Below are positions 10,179 to 20,717 of a DNA stretch of 64,000 nucleotides, one piece after another. This stretch comes from Urechidicola croceus (GTDB lineage: Bacteria > Bacteroidota > Bacteroidia > Flavobacteriales > Flavobacteriaceae). The first letter of the stretch is position 1; each line of letters starts with the position of its first letter. Location of the stretch: NCBI GenBank assembly GCA_905181865.1, contig CAJIZG010000003.1:808501-872500 (forward strand). The letters run 5' to 3'. A model generated the notes under the pieces. It saw only the letters and a program-made list of their open reading frames with translations. It searched no databases and had not been told where the DNA came from. The translations under genes and the position numbers were made by a program.

Positions 10179-10655
10179 CTAAAATCTGAAGTGTGAGAAT
10201 GCTTTATTAGCTTCTGCCATCTTGTGAACATCAACTCTTTTCTTAACAGCAGCGCCTTCTTCTTTAGCAGCAGCCAATATCTCTGCAGCTAATTTCTGAG
10301 CCATTGTTTTTTCGTTTCTTTTTCTTGTATATGAAATCAACCATTTGATGGCCATAGAAATTTTACGATCTGGTCTAATTTGCATTGGAATTTGGAATGT
10401 TGCTCCACCAACACGACGACTACGTACTTCTACCTGAGGCATTACATTAGTTAATGCATCTTTCCAAATTTCTAAAGATGATTTTTCTTCGTCTGTTTTT
10501 CTTTCTTCTACGATATCTAATGCATCATAAAATACTTTAAAAGCTGTAGATTTTTTACCATCCCACATCAAATTGTTCACGAAACGTGTAACTAATTGAT
10601 CATTAAATTTTGGGTCTGGTAAAAGAATTCTTTTTTTCGCTCTCCTTTTTCTCAT
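10179..10655 (-). CDS. rpsG: 30S ribosomal protein S7
   Basis: S7 organises the 3' major domain of 16S rRNA. The 158-residue product starts [19 protein letters not shown] and contains [20 protein letters not shown], the family signature, and [11 protein letters not shown]. The C-terminus ends [14 protein letters not shown]. It is between rpsL and fusA as in the classical str operon. Confidence 0.98.
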   Translation of the reverse strand: MRKRRAKKRILLPDPKFNDQLVTRFVNNLMWDGKKSTAFKVFYDALDIVEERKTDEEKSSLEIWKDALTNVMPQVEVRSRRVGGATFQIPMQIRPDRKISMAIKWLISYTRKRNEKTMAQKLAAEILAAAKEEGAAVKKRVDVHKMAEANKAFSHFRF

Positions 10656-10678
10656 GTCTTTCCTTTAAAAGTTGTTAA

Positions 10679-11050
10679 TTACTTAGGTCGTTTTGCACCA
10701 TATTTTGATCTACGTTGAGTTCTACCCTCAACACCTGCAGTATCTAATGCACCACGTACAATATGATATCTAACACCTGGTAAATCTTTAACTCTTCCTC
10801 CTCTAACTAATACTATCGAGTGCTCTTGTAAATTATGTCCTTCTCCAGGGATATATGCATTTACTTCGTTTCCGTTTGTCAAACGAACCCTTGCTACTTT
10901 TCTCATCGCTGAGTTGGGTTTCTTAGGTGTCGTTGTGTAAACACGAGTACATACTCCTCTTCGTTGTGGACATGAATCCAAAGCAGCCGATTTACTCTTC
11001 TTAGTTATACTGGTTCTTCCTTTGCGTACTAATTGTTGTATAGTTGGCAT
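10679..11050 (-). CDS. rpsL: 30S ribosomal protein S12
   Basis: S12 controls decoding accuracy. The 123-residue product starts [19 protein letters not shown] and has the decoding loop [20 protein letters not shown] and the second loop [14 protein letters not shown]. The lysines whose change confers streptomycin resistance appear wild type, which suggests a sensitive allele. It is the first gene of the minus-strand ribosomal operon, 56 bases downstream of a strong promoter. Confidence 0.98.
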   Translation of the reverse strand: MPTIQQLVRKGRTSITKKSKSAALDSCPQRRGVCTRVYTTTPKKPNSAMRKVARVRLTNGNEVNAYIPGEGHNLQEHSIVLVRGGRVKDLPGVRYHIVRGALDTAGVEGRTQRRSKYGAKRPK

Positions 11051-11106
11051 ACTAATTTAATTATTGTTTAAGTTTTAATTATTAAACGTCTCTTTTTTAG
11101 AGGGTG

Positions 11107-11137
11107 CAAATATATGGTTATATTCCAATTAATCAAA
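11107..11137 (-). promoter_or_regulatory. Bacteroidota-type promoter of the rpsL operon
   Basis: Reading the minus strand, TTTG at 11137-11134 is followed by exactly 19 bases and then TATATTTG at 11114-11107. This matches the Bacteroidota primary-sigma consensus (TTTG, about 19 bases, TAnnTTTG) at every defined position. It is the best promoter in the window, as expected for a ribosomal operon, and leaves a leader of about 50 bases before rpsL. Confidence 0.85.
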
Positions 11138-11627
11138 CCCTAACTGATTTATTTTCAATAATATCTTTCAAATACTAAAAACACTTGGCCGCTTCAAAAA
11201 TCTCCCTCAAAAAATTACAATTGATTTTAACTAATAATAAATGAATACTCAAAAAAAGAATACTTTCAAAAACAAGATATTTAAGTAGAACAGTCTCCTG
11301 CGTTACTACTCCTTTAAACTTTTCAATAAAAAAATTCGTTCTACCTAAAATCAACAAGAGCCAACTGCATTTTAACTCAAGGATTATCGTGAAAATCGAT
11401 GATTCAGATTGTTCACATGATGAATACCCTTATAAACTGGACTTCAACAACTAAAGGCCCTTAGGTTTTGTCTGCTAGCTATTTATCACACTACAAAATA
11501 CAGTCCAGAATAACTTGCAATAATTGAAGAAATCGCGAAGCCATAAATTCGATTTCGCGTTGATTTACTTGGCTATCTAAGGATTTTTTTAAGACTTTTA
11601 CATTATTAACCCCTAATAATTCATACG
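11138..11627. other. intergenic region between rpsL promoter and decayed SUS locus
   Basis: About 490 bases without a credible gene. A 60-codon minus-strand open frame at 11175-11357 has no family character. Visible structure is a separated inverted repeat CTGGACT (11437-11443) / AGTCCAG (11502-11508) and a small hairpin CGCGAA (11534-11539) / TTCGCG (11554-11559). I did not recognise any mobile-element remnant or RNA gene. Confidence 0.5.
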
Positions 11628-14600
11628 ATGAAAACTTCGTTAAAAGGTTTCACAACTCTTTTACTCGTGTTTGTGGTACAGTCTTCTTTTGCCCAAACCA
11701 AAAATATCTCAGGTACTATTACCGATGACTCAAGTTCACTTCCAGGACTAAGATTCTTATAAAAGGCACTAGTGCAGGTGTCGAATCTGATTTTGATGGG
11801 AATTACACGATAGAAGCTTCTGTTGGAGATATTCTTCAATTTAGTTTTGTCGGAATGGAAACTATTGTAAAAACTATTGAAAATTCTAATATTATTAATG
11901 TCGTCTTAAATAGAGAAACTGAATCCCTTAGTGAAGTAGTGGTCGTTGCATATGGCACTAGAACTAGAGAATCTATTGTTGGTGCCGTTTCCGTTATAAC
12001 AAACGAAGTTATACAGAAGCAACAAATAGTATCTATAGTAAACGCCCTTCAAGGAACGGTTCCTGGTGTTCATATCATAGCTTCATGCGGTCAACCTGGC
12101 AGTAATCCTTCCATATATAGACGAGGGGTAAGTTCCATAAATACAACTGCAGAACCACTTATTATTTTAGATGGCGCTCCTTTCAATGGTAACATTAATA
12201 GAAGTAGTAGTGACCAAATTGAAAGCATGACCGTATTAAAAGATGCTTCATCAACATCACTCTATGGACCACGCGGTGCAAATGGTGTTCTATTAATAAA
12301 CACTAAAAAAGGAAGAACCAATTCATCTACATCAATTAGTTTTAATTCTAGTTTGGGTTTTACCAATCAAGCAGTTAAAAATCATCATTAGTAGATACTG
12401 ACACTTTTATAGAATTTACTTGGGAAGCCATGCGAAATTCAGCGCAATACGACAGTGGGTTATCCTAATAGCGCTACTCAATCAGCTACAGATAACCTCG
12501 TTCAAAGACTTGGGTACAATCCATATGGAAACACGCTACCTGTTGCCGTAGACGGTAAACTCGTTTCTACAGATAAAAGTTGGGAAACTGATTGGACCGA
12601 GGAGTTGTTTAACGACGCTGCAATGCGGACAGAACATACTTTAGCCGTTTCAGGAGGAAGCGAAAACACCTCTTATTATTTTTCATCCAATTATTTAGAT
12701 CAAGAAGGTTCAATTAAAACATCCGATTTTGAACGCGTAACGACAAGAATGAATATTGATTCAAAAGTAACAGATTGGATAAATGTTGGATTAAACTCTT
12801 CCTATTCTACTTCTTCGCAAACAACTCCCAATCAAAGTGGATCAGAATTCACCAACATAATTCAATGGATAAATAGCATTGCTTTTTTATATCCAGTTTA
12901 TAGACATGATGCGCAAGGTACTTTAATAGTTGATGCTGGAGGAAATAAAATTTATGACTACGGAAATAATGCAGATGGACAATCGGTAAATGCCCGCAGA
13001 ACTTTTGAAGGTGAAAATATTGTTGGATCACTATATCTATATGATGCCTTAACCAAACAAGACAATGTTACTTTAAATAGTTACGCTCAAATAAAAATAA
13101 CGAAAGATTTAAGTTTCAAAACACAATTGTCTTATGAAAAATACACCTTTGACGCTTATAACTACTTAAACAATGAATACGGAAAAGCGGCTAGTATAGC
13201 TGGTAGCGTTGAGCAAAATATAAATTTTATAACTACAAAGAATATAATAAATTCATTCAATTATAATAAATCTTTCGATAAGCATACCATTAGTGCAAAT
13301 GCAATTCATGAAGCATATAAAAAAAATAATGATGATATGGTTGCTGCGGGAATTGGATTTTTACCAAATGTAAAAGTACTCGACGGAAGTACTTCGCCTG
13401 AAAGTGTATCTGGATCTTTTACAGATGAAACATTGGAATCTTATTTGGCCAGAGTAGCTTATGACTACAATCGCACCTATTTTGTAGAAGGTTCCTTCCG
13501 TACAGATGGTTCAAGTAGATTTAATGACGAAGTACGATGGGGTAATTTTTATTCGGTAGGTGGATCTTGGATTATATCGCGCGAAAATTTTCTAGAAAAC
13601 AGTCAATTTTTCGATTACCTAAAATTAAGATTTTCTTATGGTGAACTTGGGAATAATAGAGGAATTGGATATTTTCCGTAACTGTCACTATACGAAACTG
13701 GATGGAATGAGTTGGATAATACAGGAGTCATTTTAGGCGATGTTGCTGATCCTATTTTAACTTGGAAAAAAACGAAATCTACAAATATTGGTTTAGATTT
13801 TAAAGTTTATAAAAGCATTTTTAGCGGTTCTGTAGATTATTATAGCAAAGAATCTTTAGATCTCATTTATGACAAACCACTGGCACCATCTATAGGAAAC
13901 GAAACTATTAAGACGAATATTGGTGTACTAAAAAATTATGGTGTTGAGGTTGCATTAAATGCCAACATTCGTAGTACCGATAAAATACGCTGGACAAGTA
14001 GTTTCAATTTCTCAATGGACAATAATAAAGTTACAGAATTAACACAAGAGTCTATTATAAAAGGAACGAAGAGATGGGAAGTTGGAAAATCATTGTATGA
14101 GTTCTATATCTGGCAATGGGCTGGTGTTAATCCGTCCAATGGCTTCGGAATGTGGTTTAAAGATGTCTTAGATAGTAATGGAGAGCCAACGGGAGAACAA
14201 GAGACTACTTATATTTTCTGAAGCTTCAAGAAATTATATAGGAAAATCTTCCATGCCCGACTTTATAGGAGGTTTCAATAACTCTTTATCATTTGGAAAT
14301 TTTGATTTCAATATTCTTTTCAATTTTAGTATGGGTGCGTATATTTATGATTATTCATATGCTGGATTGATGGTAGGATTTCAAACAGCGGGAAACCCTG
14401 ACTCTGTTGACAGTATTGATCGCTGGCAACAACCTGGTGACATCACTGACACCCCTCTGTTTCTAGCATCTCAAAATGACTTTTCAACAGTTTGAGATAG
14501 GTTCTTGTTTAAAAACGATTGTGTAAGATTAAAAGCGTTAACCTTTGATTATTCAATACCGTCACAAATGATATCAAAATATGGCATATCTAAATTAAGC

Positions 14601-14738
14601 TTTTACTTCCAAGGCGATAATTTAGTGACTTTCCAAAGTCATGATGGAATCGATCCTGAGCAAAGTATTTATGGAACTACAAACAGTAGATCCTACAATC
14701 AAAGAATTACTTCTCTCGGAATTAACTTAGAATTTTAA
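11628..14738 (+). pseudogene. SusC/RagA-family TonB-dependent receptor, broken by frameshifts and stops
   Basis: The intact ancestor was an outer-membrane SusC-type importer of about 1,035 residues. The signal peptide (from MKTSLKGFTTLLLVF), carboxypeptidase-like domain, plug (from SEVVVVAYGT, with LIILDGAPF and SLYGPRGANGVLLINTKK), barrel and final SLGINLEF can all be traced across frames. I see a one-base loss near 11744 (frame moves at LPG/LIKGT), another near 12385, a shift back near 12455, an in-frame TAA at 13679-13681, a frameshift near 14215 and an in-frame TGA at 14493-14495. Six independent lesions make phase variation or sequencing error unlikely. The dead SusD lies directly downstream, and the intact SusC at 17545 is a distinct paralogue. 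Confidence 0.93.
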
Positions 14739-14748
14739 AAAAACAATC

Positions 14749-16165
14749 ATGAAAAGTTATACAAATAAAATCAACTTATTATTGATCTCAACTTTCCTAA
14801 CTATAGGATGTAGTGACGATTTTTAAACGACCTCATACCAACAGATTCTGTTACTAAAGAGGTTGTTTTTGAATCAAGAGAAGGAGTAGAAGCAAGCTTA
14901 TCAGGTATTCATAGTAAATTTAGAGATTATTTCAGTTATGACGACACTGCTGGCACTTCTTCCATGTATTATGCTAGAACCATTAAAGGAAATGATTTTA
15001 TAGCAGAAGCATGGTTTACCCAAGATTATGCAAATGATAATAGAGAATCAAATAGACGCCGTACACATTTTACTTGGGAGTTTCCTTACTACATGATTAA
15101 TCAAACTAATTCTCTTATCAACGGGGTTGACGCTAGTAATTTGTCGGTTATAGATAAGGCTGAACTTGCAGCACAGGGAAAAGTGATTCGTGCATACTTT
15201 TATTTCCAATTGGCTATGGAATTTCAGCACACATATACCTACGACTCTTCTTTCCCCGCGCCTCCAATTTACACAACGCTATCCTTAGAAGTAAACCGAT
15301 GAATACTTTAGAAGAAATGTATCAATTAATTACTACTGATTTAACATATGCCGTTGCTAATCTTGATACCTCAAGACTCGGAAAATCATATATTAATCAA
15401 TAAGTTGCAAACGGTATTTTGGCTCGTGTTTACCAAGTAATGGGTAATTGGGAAGGAGCAGAAAATGCTACTAACCAATCTTATGGAAGTGATGCTGCTA
15501 CTGTTCTAGATGCCCTTAATTATGGTAATGGTTTCGATGATCTATCAAGTATTAAATGGTTATGGGGAATGCCACAGACTTCAGATCAAAACATCGATTA
15601 TACTACAACACCGCATTCGTTCACAGATCATTATAGTGATGGCTGCGCTGACGCATATGTCAATGAAGATTTCGCAGCACTATTTTCTGAAACAGACATC
15701 AGAAATTTATTTGACAACACCGATGGCGGAGATCCAGAAGATTACTGGTATTTGACTACTACTAAATTTACTTTTACTTTTGAATCTGATATGCCTCTAA
15801 TGAGAACCGCTGAAATGATTTTAATCGAAGTCGAAGCAAAATATTGGAGAAGCAATGAAATAGATTGTCATACATTACTTTACGAATTACAATTAAATAG
15901 AGACCCCGAAGTAATTAAATCTACGAATACAGGAACTGATTTATTAGAAGAAATTTTAGTAGAAAGAAGAAAAGAATTATACGCCGAAATTGGTGTAGAA
16001 TGGTTTGATGCTAAACGATTGAGAAGATCCTTACCTAGAACTGGTAATCAAAGACTCATAGATTTAGATTTAATCGCAGATGATAAAAAGTTCTTCTTAA
16101 AAATACCACAAAAAGAATTAGACGCAAATGACAATATCAATAAAAGTGTAAATGCTAACAGATAA
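14749..16165 (+). pseudogene. SusD/RagB-family outer-membrane lipoprotein, broken
   Basis: SusD-type lipoproteins bind nutrients at the cell surface as lids on SusC. The frame starts MKSYTNKINLLLISTFL with lipobox LTIGC, then fails after CSDDF, where loss of one T in a T-run (14819-14823) gives a stop; the downstream frame continues NDLIPTDSVTKEVVFESREG. A second frameshift occurs near 15295 (..TTLSLE / MNTLEEMYQLI..) and an in-frame TAA at about 15401 interrupts INQ/VANGILARVYQ. The C-terminal part to NKSVNANR is open. It is 10 bases after the dead SusC and decayed with it. Confidence 0.92.
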
Positions 16166-16229
16166 TGCATTAGTACACCCCTAACCATTAGTTAAACTTT
16201 TTAAAAGTTACGTTAAAAATAATTTAATT

Positions 16230-16937
16230 ATGAAAAAAATTACATATCTCATAATATTTATCTTCTCATCTTTTATATTAAATAGTTGCGAAGAAGAAGC
16301 ACGAGAACCGATTCATTTTATATCTTTTGAAGCTGCTGATTTTAATTTTGGCGTTGAGCTAGAAGGCGGTACTTCTCTCGAATTAAAAGTGTTTTCAGCG
16401 AACCTATCAAGTTCTGATAGAACTTTTGAAATTTCTATTGCAACCAGTTCAACTCTGCACGCTGCATCATACTCTGTTGCAACTGTGGTAACAATTCCAG
16501 CAAATAAAAATGTTGGTTTAATTCCTATTACGATTTCCGATACAAACATAAGTGAAGGAGGCGAAACGTTAATCTTACAATTTGTATCTTCAAAAGGAGT
16601 TTATACGGGAGAAGACATGATCTTAAATGTAAAACAAGTATGTCCTTTTAATGAACTTGAATTAAACATTACTTTCGATGATTGGGCTGAAGAAACTTAG
16701 TGGGAGTTACTTGACTCTAATGGTGATGTCCTAGTATTTAGTGAAGAAGGAGATTATGCAGGTGAAGCCGAATTTTCTAAAACATTTTGTCTTCCAAATG
16801 GAAGTTATACATTTACCATATTTGATGCTTTTGGAGACGGAACTGGCGACTATCAGCTAATAGGCGGCGAAACTATTCTTGCAAGTGGAGGAGGGTTTGA
16901 ATATGAAGATGTCACCTCTTTTGATATACTTAAATAA
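16230..16937 (+). pseudogene. secreted or surface lipoprotein of the decayed SUS locus, internal stop
   Basis: The start MKKITYLIIFIFSSFILNSC gives a signal peptide with a lipobox cysteine at residue 20. The frame is open for 156 codons, then meets TAG at 16698-16700. The same frame continues WELLDSNGDVLVFSEEGDYA and DAFGDGTGDYQLIGG to a TAA at 16935-16937, making a 235-residue ancestor. The FxxFDAFGDG section resembles the glycine- and aspartate-rich DxYGDG modules of Bacteroidota exported proteins. Only one lesion is visible, so this is the least damaged of the three; a suppressed stop or a truncated lipoprotein cannot be excluded. Confidence 0.8.
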
Positions 16938-16963
16938 ATTAGATGGTATAAAAACATAAAAAA

Positions 16964-17010
16964 GCACCCAACTCAAATCAACTTGTTAGGTGTTTCTTTT
17001 TTTGTTTTTT
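16964..17010 (+). terminator. intrinsic terminator after the decayed SUS locus
   Basis: CACC(C)AAC near 16965-16972 pairs with GTT(A)GGTG near 16985-16992, with one mismatch, followed by a T-rich stretch (about 16993-17010). It sits 27 bases after the lipoprotein pseudogene, so it probably ended the original SUS transcript. An A-run precedes the stem, which may give weak activity in the other direction. Confidence 0.65.
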
Positions 17011-17157
17011 CCATAATTATTAAAACTGGTAGTAAATATTATAGTACTATTCGTCTACAGTAATTTCCCATTTAACTAACAACTAATTACACTTAACGAA
17101 TTTTAAAATAATTTGGCCTAAAGGTTTTTAATTTTGACATATGTTAAAATAAAAACC

Positions 17158-17238
17158 ATGAAAAAAATAGTACTATTTATTATCTGTTATAGTTTTAATA
17201 TAACAGGTCAAAGCGAAACGACGCTAACAGATTTATAA
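17158..17238 (+). pseudogene. N-terminal fragment of an exported protein
   Basis: ATG at 17158 opens a 26-codon frame, MKKIVLFIICYSFNITGQSE..., that looks like a signal peptide ending at GQ and stops at TAA 17236-17238. The same frame then runs on for about 20 codons without homology I can name. The stub is followed by the IS3 remnant, which suggests the rest of the gene was lost when that element inserted or was deleted. Family unknown. Confidence 0.4.
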
Positions 17239-17350
17239 ACAATTAACGACTCATTCACAAATACTTACGCAACAGTACTAGAAATATCATACTGTAAATA
17301 ATAGTTTTTCTTATCGTTAAATATTTATTTTGTTTTTAACTTAAAAGCAC

Positions 17351-17521
17351 ATAAATATTGATGGATTACATGAATCTATTAAAGATTATATGGACTGGTA
17401 TAACACCAAAAGATTACATTCTAGTTTAGGGTATCTTACTCTCCTTGAAATGGAATTAAAATTAAAAGGAGTAACTAAAAAAGTGGCTTAAAAAATAGTC
17501 GCAAATTTACGCGGTAGTCCA
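17351..17521 (+). mobile_element. IS3-family remnant: 3' end of transposase plus right terminal repeat
   Basis: An open frame at 17351-17491 encodes INIDGLHESIKDYMDWYNTK then RLHSSLGYLTLLEMELKLKG, the characteristic C-terminus of IS3-family OrfB transposases (integrase-core end, YNxKRxHSSLGY). It ends in a stop and is followed by GTCGCAAATTTACGCGGTAG and TCCA (17498-17521), which has the TGGACTACC...-type end expected of an IS3 inverted repeat. The left end, orfA and the catalytic DDE region are absent, so the element is dead. Its right end lies 23 bases from the start codon of the intact susC gene. Confidence 0.85.
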
Positions 17522-17544
17522 CAATAACTCAAATAACTATATAA

Positions 17545-20500
17545 ATGAAAACAAAGGTTAATGGAATTTTAACGCTGCTATTGGCGTTTGTAGTGCAACT
17601 CTCGTTTGCACAAACAAAGACTATTTCGGGTACTGTGACTAACGAATCAGATCCACTACCAGGAGTTAGTATTGTAATTAAAGGGACCTCTGCGGGTACT
17701 CAAACAGATTTTGACGGACATTATACGCTTACCACATCGGCTGGAGACATTCTTCAATTTAGTTTTGTTGGTATGACTGACCAAGAGGTTATCGTTGGAG
17801 ATTCAAATATACTCAACGTTACACTTGAAGATGGCTACTTTTTAGATGAAGTTGTTGTTACAGCTATGGGAATCTCTAAAGAAAGGAAAGCCTTAGGTTA
17901 TGCTGTCGCTTCAATTGATGGCGATGAAATTACATCGGCTCAAGTAGTAAATCCAATGAGTGCCCTTCAAGGAAAAGTGTCTGGTGTAGATATATCTACA
18001 GCACCTGGGCCTGGAGCGACTCAGAACGTAATAATACGTGGAGCTTCTTCATTTGGAAACAACCAACCTCTATATATTGTTGATGGTTCTCCTTTAACAA
18101 ATTCGCAAACTAGATCGGGAAGCGACCTTAATAATCAAGTAGATTTCGGTTCTGGTATTAATGCTATTAACCCACATGACATCGAAAACCTTACTGTGTT
18201 AAAAGGTGCAGCAGCAACAGCCTTATATGGTTCTCGTGCAGCAAACGGTGTCGTCATGATTACAACTAAAAAAGGAAAAAATAGTGCATTAAGCATCAGT
18301 TTCAACAATTCGTATGGAGTTACAAGAGTTGGAAGATTACCAGATGTACAATCTCAATTTGGACAAGGATGGAGTGGAGATAGAGCACTTGATGAAAACG
18401 GTAACTGGGGAGCAGCTTATGATGGTATTGATAGAGTATGGGGGCGTGTTATCAACAATAGTCAGCAAATTAAACCTTATGTATTTTTAGACGGTACAGT
18501 TAGAGATTTCTATGAGTATGGTGAAAATATTCAAAACTCTCTATCTTTCTCTGGTGGTAGTGAAACGGGCAATTACTTCCTTTCACTTTCTCAAGCTTCT
18601 ATAGATGGAGTGATCCCTACTGACAACGATTCATATAACAGATATACTGTTGCAACAAGAGGATCACGCACTTATAACAAACTTACAATAAGTTCCTCTA
18701 TAAACTTCAGTCTAGAAGATACAAATTCAGTTCCATCTGGACAAGGAACATCGCTACATCAATCTTTATACGAAGTTGCTAATGACATTTCTATTGTAGA
18801 TTTAGAAGATTATCAAAATAACCCTTTTAACCATCCAGATGGCTACTTTACACAATATGGTGTAAACCCATACTATATATTAGACAACGATGCTGCAAAT
18901 CAAAAGAAATTTAAACTTTTTGGTAAGTTTCAATTTGATTATGATTTTAGTGATAACTTAAATATGACTTATCGTTTTGGTGGAGACTTTGAAACAAGTA
19001 CCACGAATACACACAAAGGAATCATTGCACGCAGCCCTGATTCGCCTAACTTTGGTTCAGATTCTGCAACTCCCGGTAACTATAAAGAGGAAAGAATTAA
19101 CAGAACTCAAATGGATCATGATCTAAGTTTAAAATACACTAAAGAATTAAACACAAATCTTAACTTAAATGCCATAGTAGGTTTAAACGTAAATGATAGA
19201 GAATCAAATTCATTATTTGGAAGTATCTCTTCAATTGATGTTCCTGATTTTTATAATTTAAGTAACAGTTTAACACCTGCCGAAGCTGGACATACACATT
19301 CACATAGAAGGCTAATGGGACTTTATGCAAGTGTAGATTTAGCTTATAAAAATTACCTGTATTTAAATCTTACAGGTAGAAATGATTGGTCATCTACACT
19401 ACCTACTGAGTCTAATTCATTTGCTTACGGAGGTGCTACTTTAAGCTTTTCAATAACTGATTTCCTAAAAGATAAAGATGTTGACACTGGAATCTTCAAT
19501 TTTTCTAAATTCAGAATGGCTTACGGCTCTACAGGTAACGATGCGGCACCTTATGTTGTTAGCGATAGATACGTGCCAGGTTTCTCTACCAATCCAGGTT
19601 TTCCTGATATTGATGATTTAACTTTTCCATTAGGAGGCGTAAATTCTTATACAGCATCCAATATCTTAGGAAACTCTTCAATTGAACCGGAACTGACTAC
19701 TGAATTTGAAATTGGATTTGAAAATTATATGTTAGATAACAGAATTGGATTTGAATTTTCTTATTATAACAGGTTTACCGAAGGTTTAATTGCGGCATTA
19801 CCTATTGATCCATCAAGTGGTTATACTTCTATTACTTCAAATTTAGGAGACGTTAGAAACGAGGGATTTGAGGTGAACTTAAATTTTAAACCAATTAAAA
19901 CAGACGATTTCTTATGGGATATCTCGGCAAACTATTCAGAAAACACAAACAAAGTTGAAAGACTTAACGTTGGTGAAGTATTTTTATCTGGGTTTGGAAC
20001 TGGCGGTATATACGCAATTGAAGGAATGCCATTAGGACAATTTAAATTTGCCGTTGCAGAAAAAGTTAATATTAATGGTGAAGATTTCACTGTTGTAGAC
20101 GGAACTGGAAATCCACAAATGACAACTGATCAAACTTTACTAAATAAAGATATCAACGAAAAGTTTAGAGTTGGTTTAACAAATACCTTTACGTGGAAAC
20201 AAATATCTCTTTCAGCAACATTTGATTATAGAGATGGAGGTTATATGTTCTCGGGCACTAAAGATTATATGCACTGGACTGGAAGTTCACCAGAAAGTAT
20301 CTTAAATGATCGTAATCCATTTATTATTCCTAACTCTGTTAAGCAAAATGCAGACGGTTCTTATTCTGAAAACTCAACTCCAGTAGACCCTACTGCATTG
20401 CACACATTCTATAGTCAAGGTGGTTTTAACGGAGATGATTTCGCTGTAATTGACAAGTCATATCTTAAATTAAGAAATATTATTCTAGCATATCAAGTAC

Positions 20501-20706
20501 CGCAAGACATCATTAATAGTTTAAAACTTAGCAATGTTAAGTTATCACTTACTGCAAGTAATTTCTTGTTATGGACTCCAGCTGAAAATGCATATATAGA
20601 TCCTGAAACTACGACATTTGGTAACGATATAGATGCCAAATTTGGTGAGTTTAGAGCAAACCCAACTAACGAAACTTTCACTTTCGCTCTAAGTATTAAT
20701 TTCTAA
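17545..20706 (+). CDS. SusC/RagA-family TonB-linked outer-membrane protein
   Basis: A 1,053-residue outer-membrane importer powered by TonB, probably for an oligosaccharide or peptide. A signal peptide (MKTKVNGILTLLLAFVVQLS...A) precedes a carboxypeptidase-like regulatory domain (about 25-110: PGVSIVIKGTSAGTQTDFDG). The plug domain begins at EVVVTAMGI and includes PLYIVDGSPL and ALYGSRAANGVVMITTKK. The long beta-barrel ends in the terminal phenylalanine of TFALSINF. The partner SusD follows by 11 bases, with two lipoprotein genes behind it. No TAnnTTTG promoter stands out in the short stretch between the IS3 remnant and the ATG. Substrate cannot be told from sequence; there are no glycosidase, sulfatase or peptidase genes in the locus. 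Confidence 0.96.
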   Translation: MKTKVNGILTLLLAFVVQLSFAQTKTISGTVTNESDPLPGVSIVIKGTSAGTQTDFDGHYTLTTSAGDILQFSFVGMTDQEVIVGDSNILNVTLEDGYFLDEVVVTAMGISKERKALGYAVASIDGDEITSAQVVNPMSALQGKVSGVDISTAPGPGATQNVIIRGASSFGNNQPLYIVDGSPLTNSQTRSGSDLNNQVDFGSGINAINPHDIENLTVLKGAAATALYGSRAANGVVMITTKKGKNSALSISFNNSYGVTRVGRLPDVQSQFGQGWSGDRALDENGNWGAAYDGIDRVWGRVINNSQQIKPYVFLDGTVRDFYEYGENIQNSLSFSGGSETGNYFLSLSQASIDGVIPTDNDSYNRYTVATRGSRTYNKLTISSSINFSLEDTNSVPSGQGTSLHQSLYEVANDISIVDLEDYQNNPFNHPDGYFTQYGVNPYYILDNDAANQKKFKLFGKFQFDYDFSDNLNMTYRFGGDFETSTTNTHKGIIARSPDSPNFGSDSATPGNYKEERINRTQMDHDLSLKYTKELNTNLNLNAIVGLNVNDRESNSLFGSISSIDVPDFYNLSNSLTPAEAGHTHSHRRLMGLYASVDLAYKNYLYLNLTGRNDWSSTLPTESNSFAYGGATLSFSITDFLKDKDVDTGIFNFSKFRMAYGSTGNDAAPYVVSDRYVPGFSTNPGFPDIDDLTFPLGGVNSYTASNILGNSSIEPELTTEFEIGFENYMLDNRIGFEFSYYNRFTEGLIAALPIDPSSGYTSITSNLGDVRNEGFEVNLNFKPIKTDDFLWDISANYSENTNKVERLNVGEVFLSGFGTGGIYAIEGMPLGQFKFAVAEKVNINGEDFTVVDGTGNPQMTTDQTLLNKDINEKFRVGLTNTFTWKQISLSATFDYRDGGYMFSGTKDYMHWTGSSPESILNDRNPFIIPNSVKQNADGSYSENSTPVDPTALHTFYSQGGFNGDDFAVIDKSYLKLRNIILAYQVPQDIINSLKLSNVKLSLTASNFLLWTPAENAYIDPETTTFGNDIDAKFGEFRANPTNETFTFALSINF

Positions 20707-20717
20707 AAAATAAAAAA

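Noticed and set aside
11175..11357. 60-codon minus-strand open frame upstream of the rpsL operon
   Set aside because: No recognisable domain, signal peptide pattern or promoter; probably chance in AT-rich DNA.
11628..14738. Phase variation as the reason for frame changes in the first susC
   Set aside because: There are several independent frameshifts and two stop codons, not one reversible repeat tract, so plain decay is more likely.
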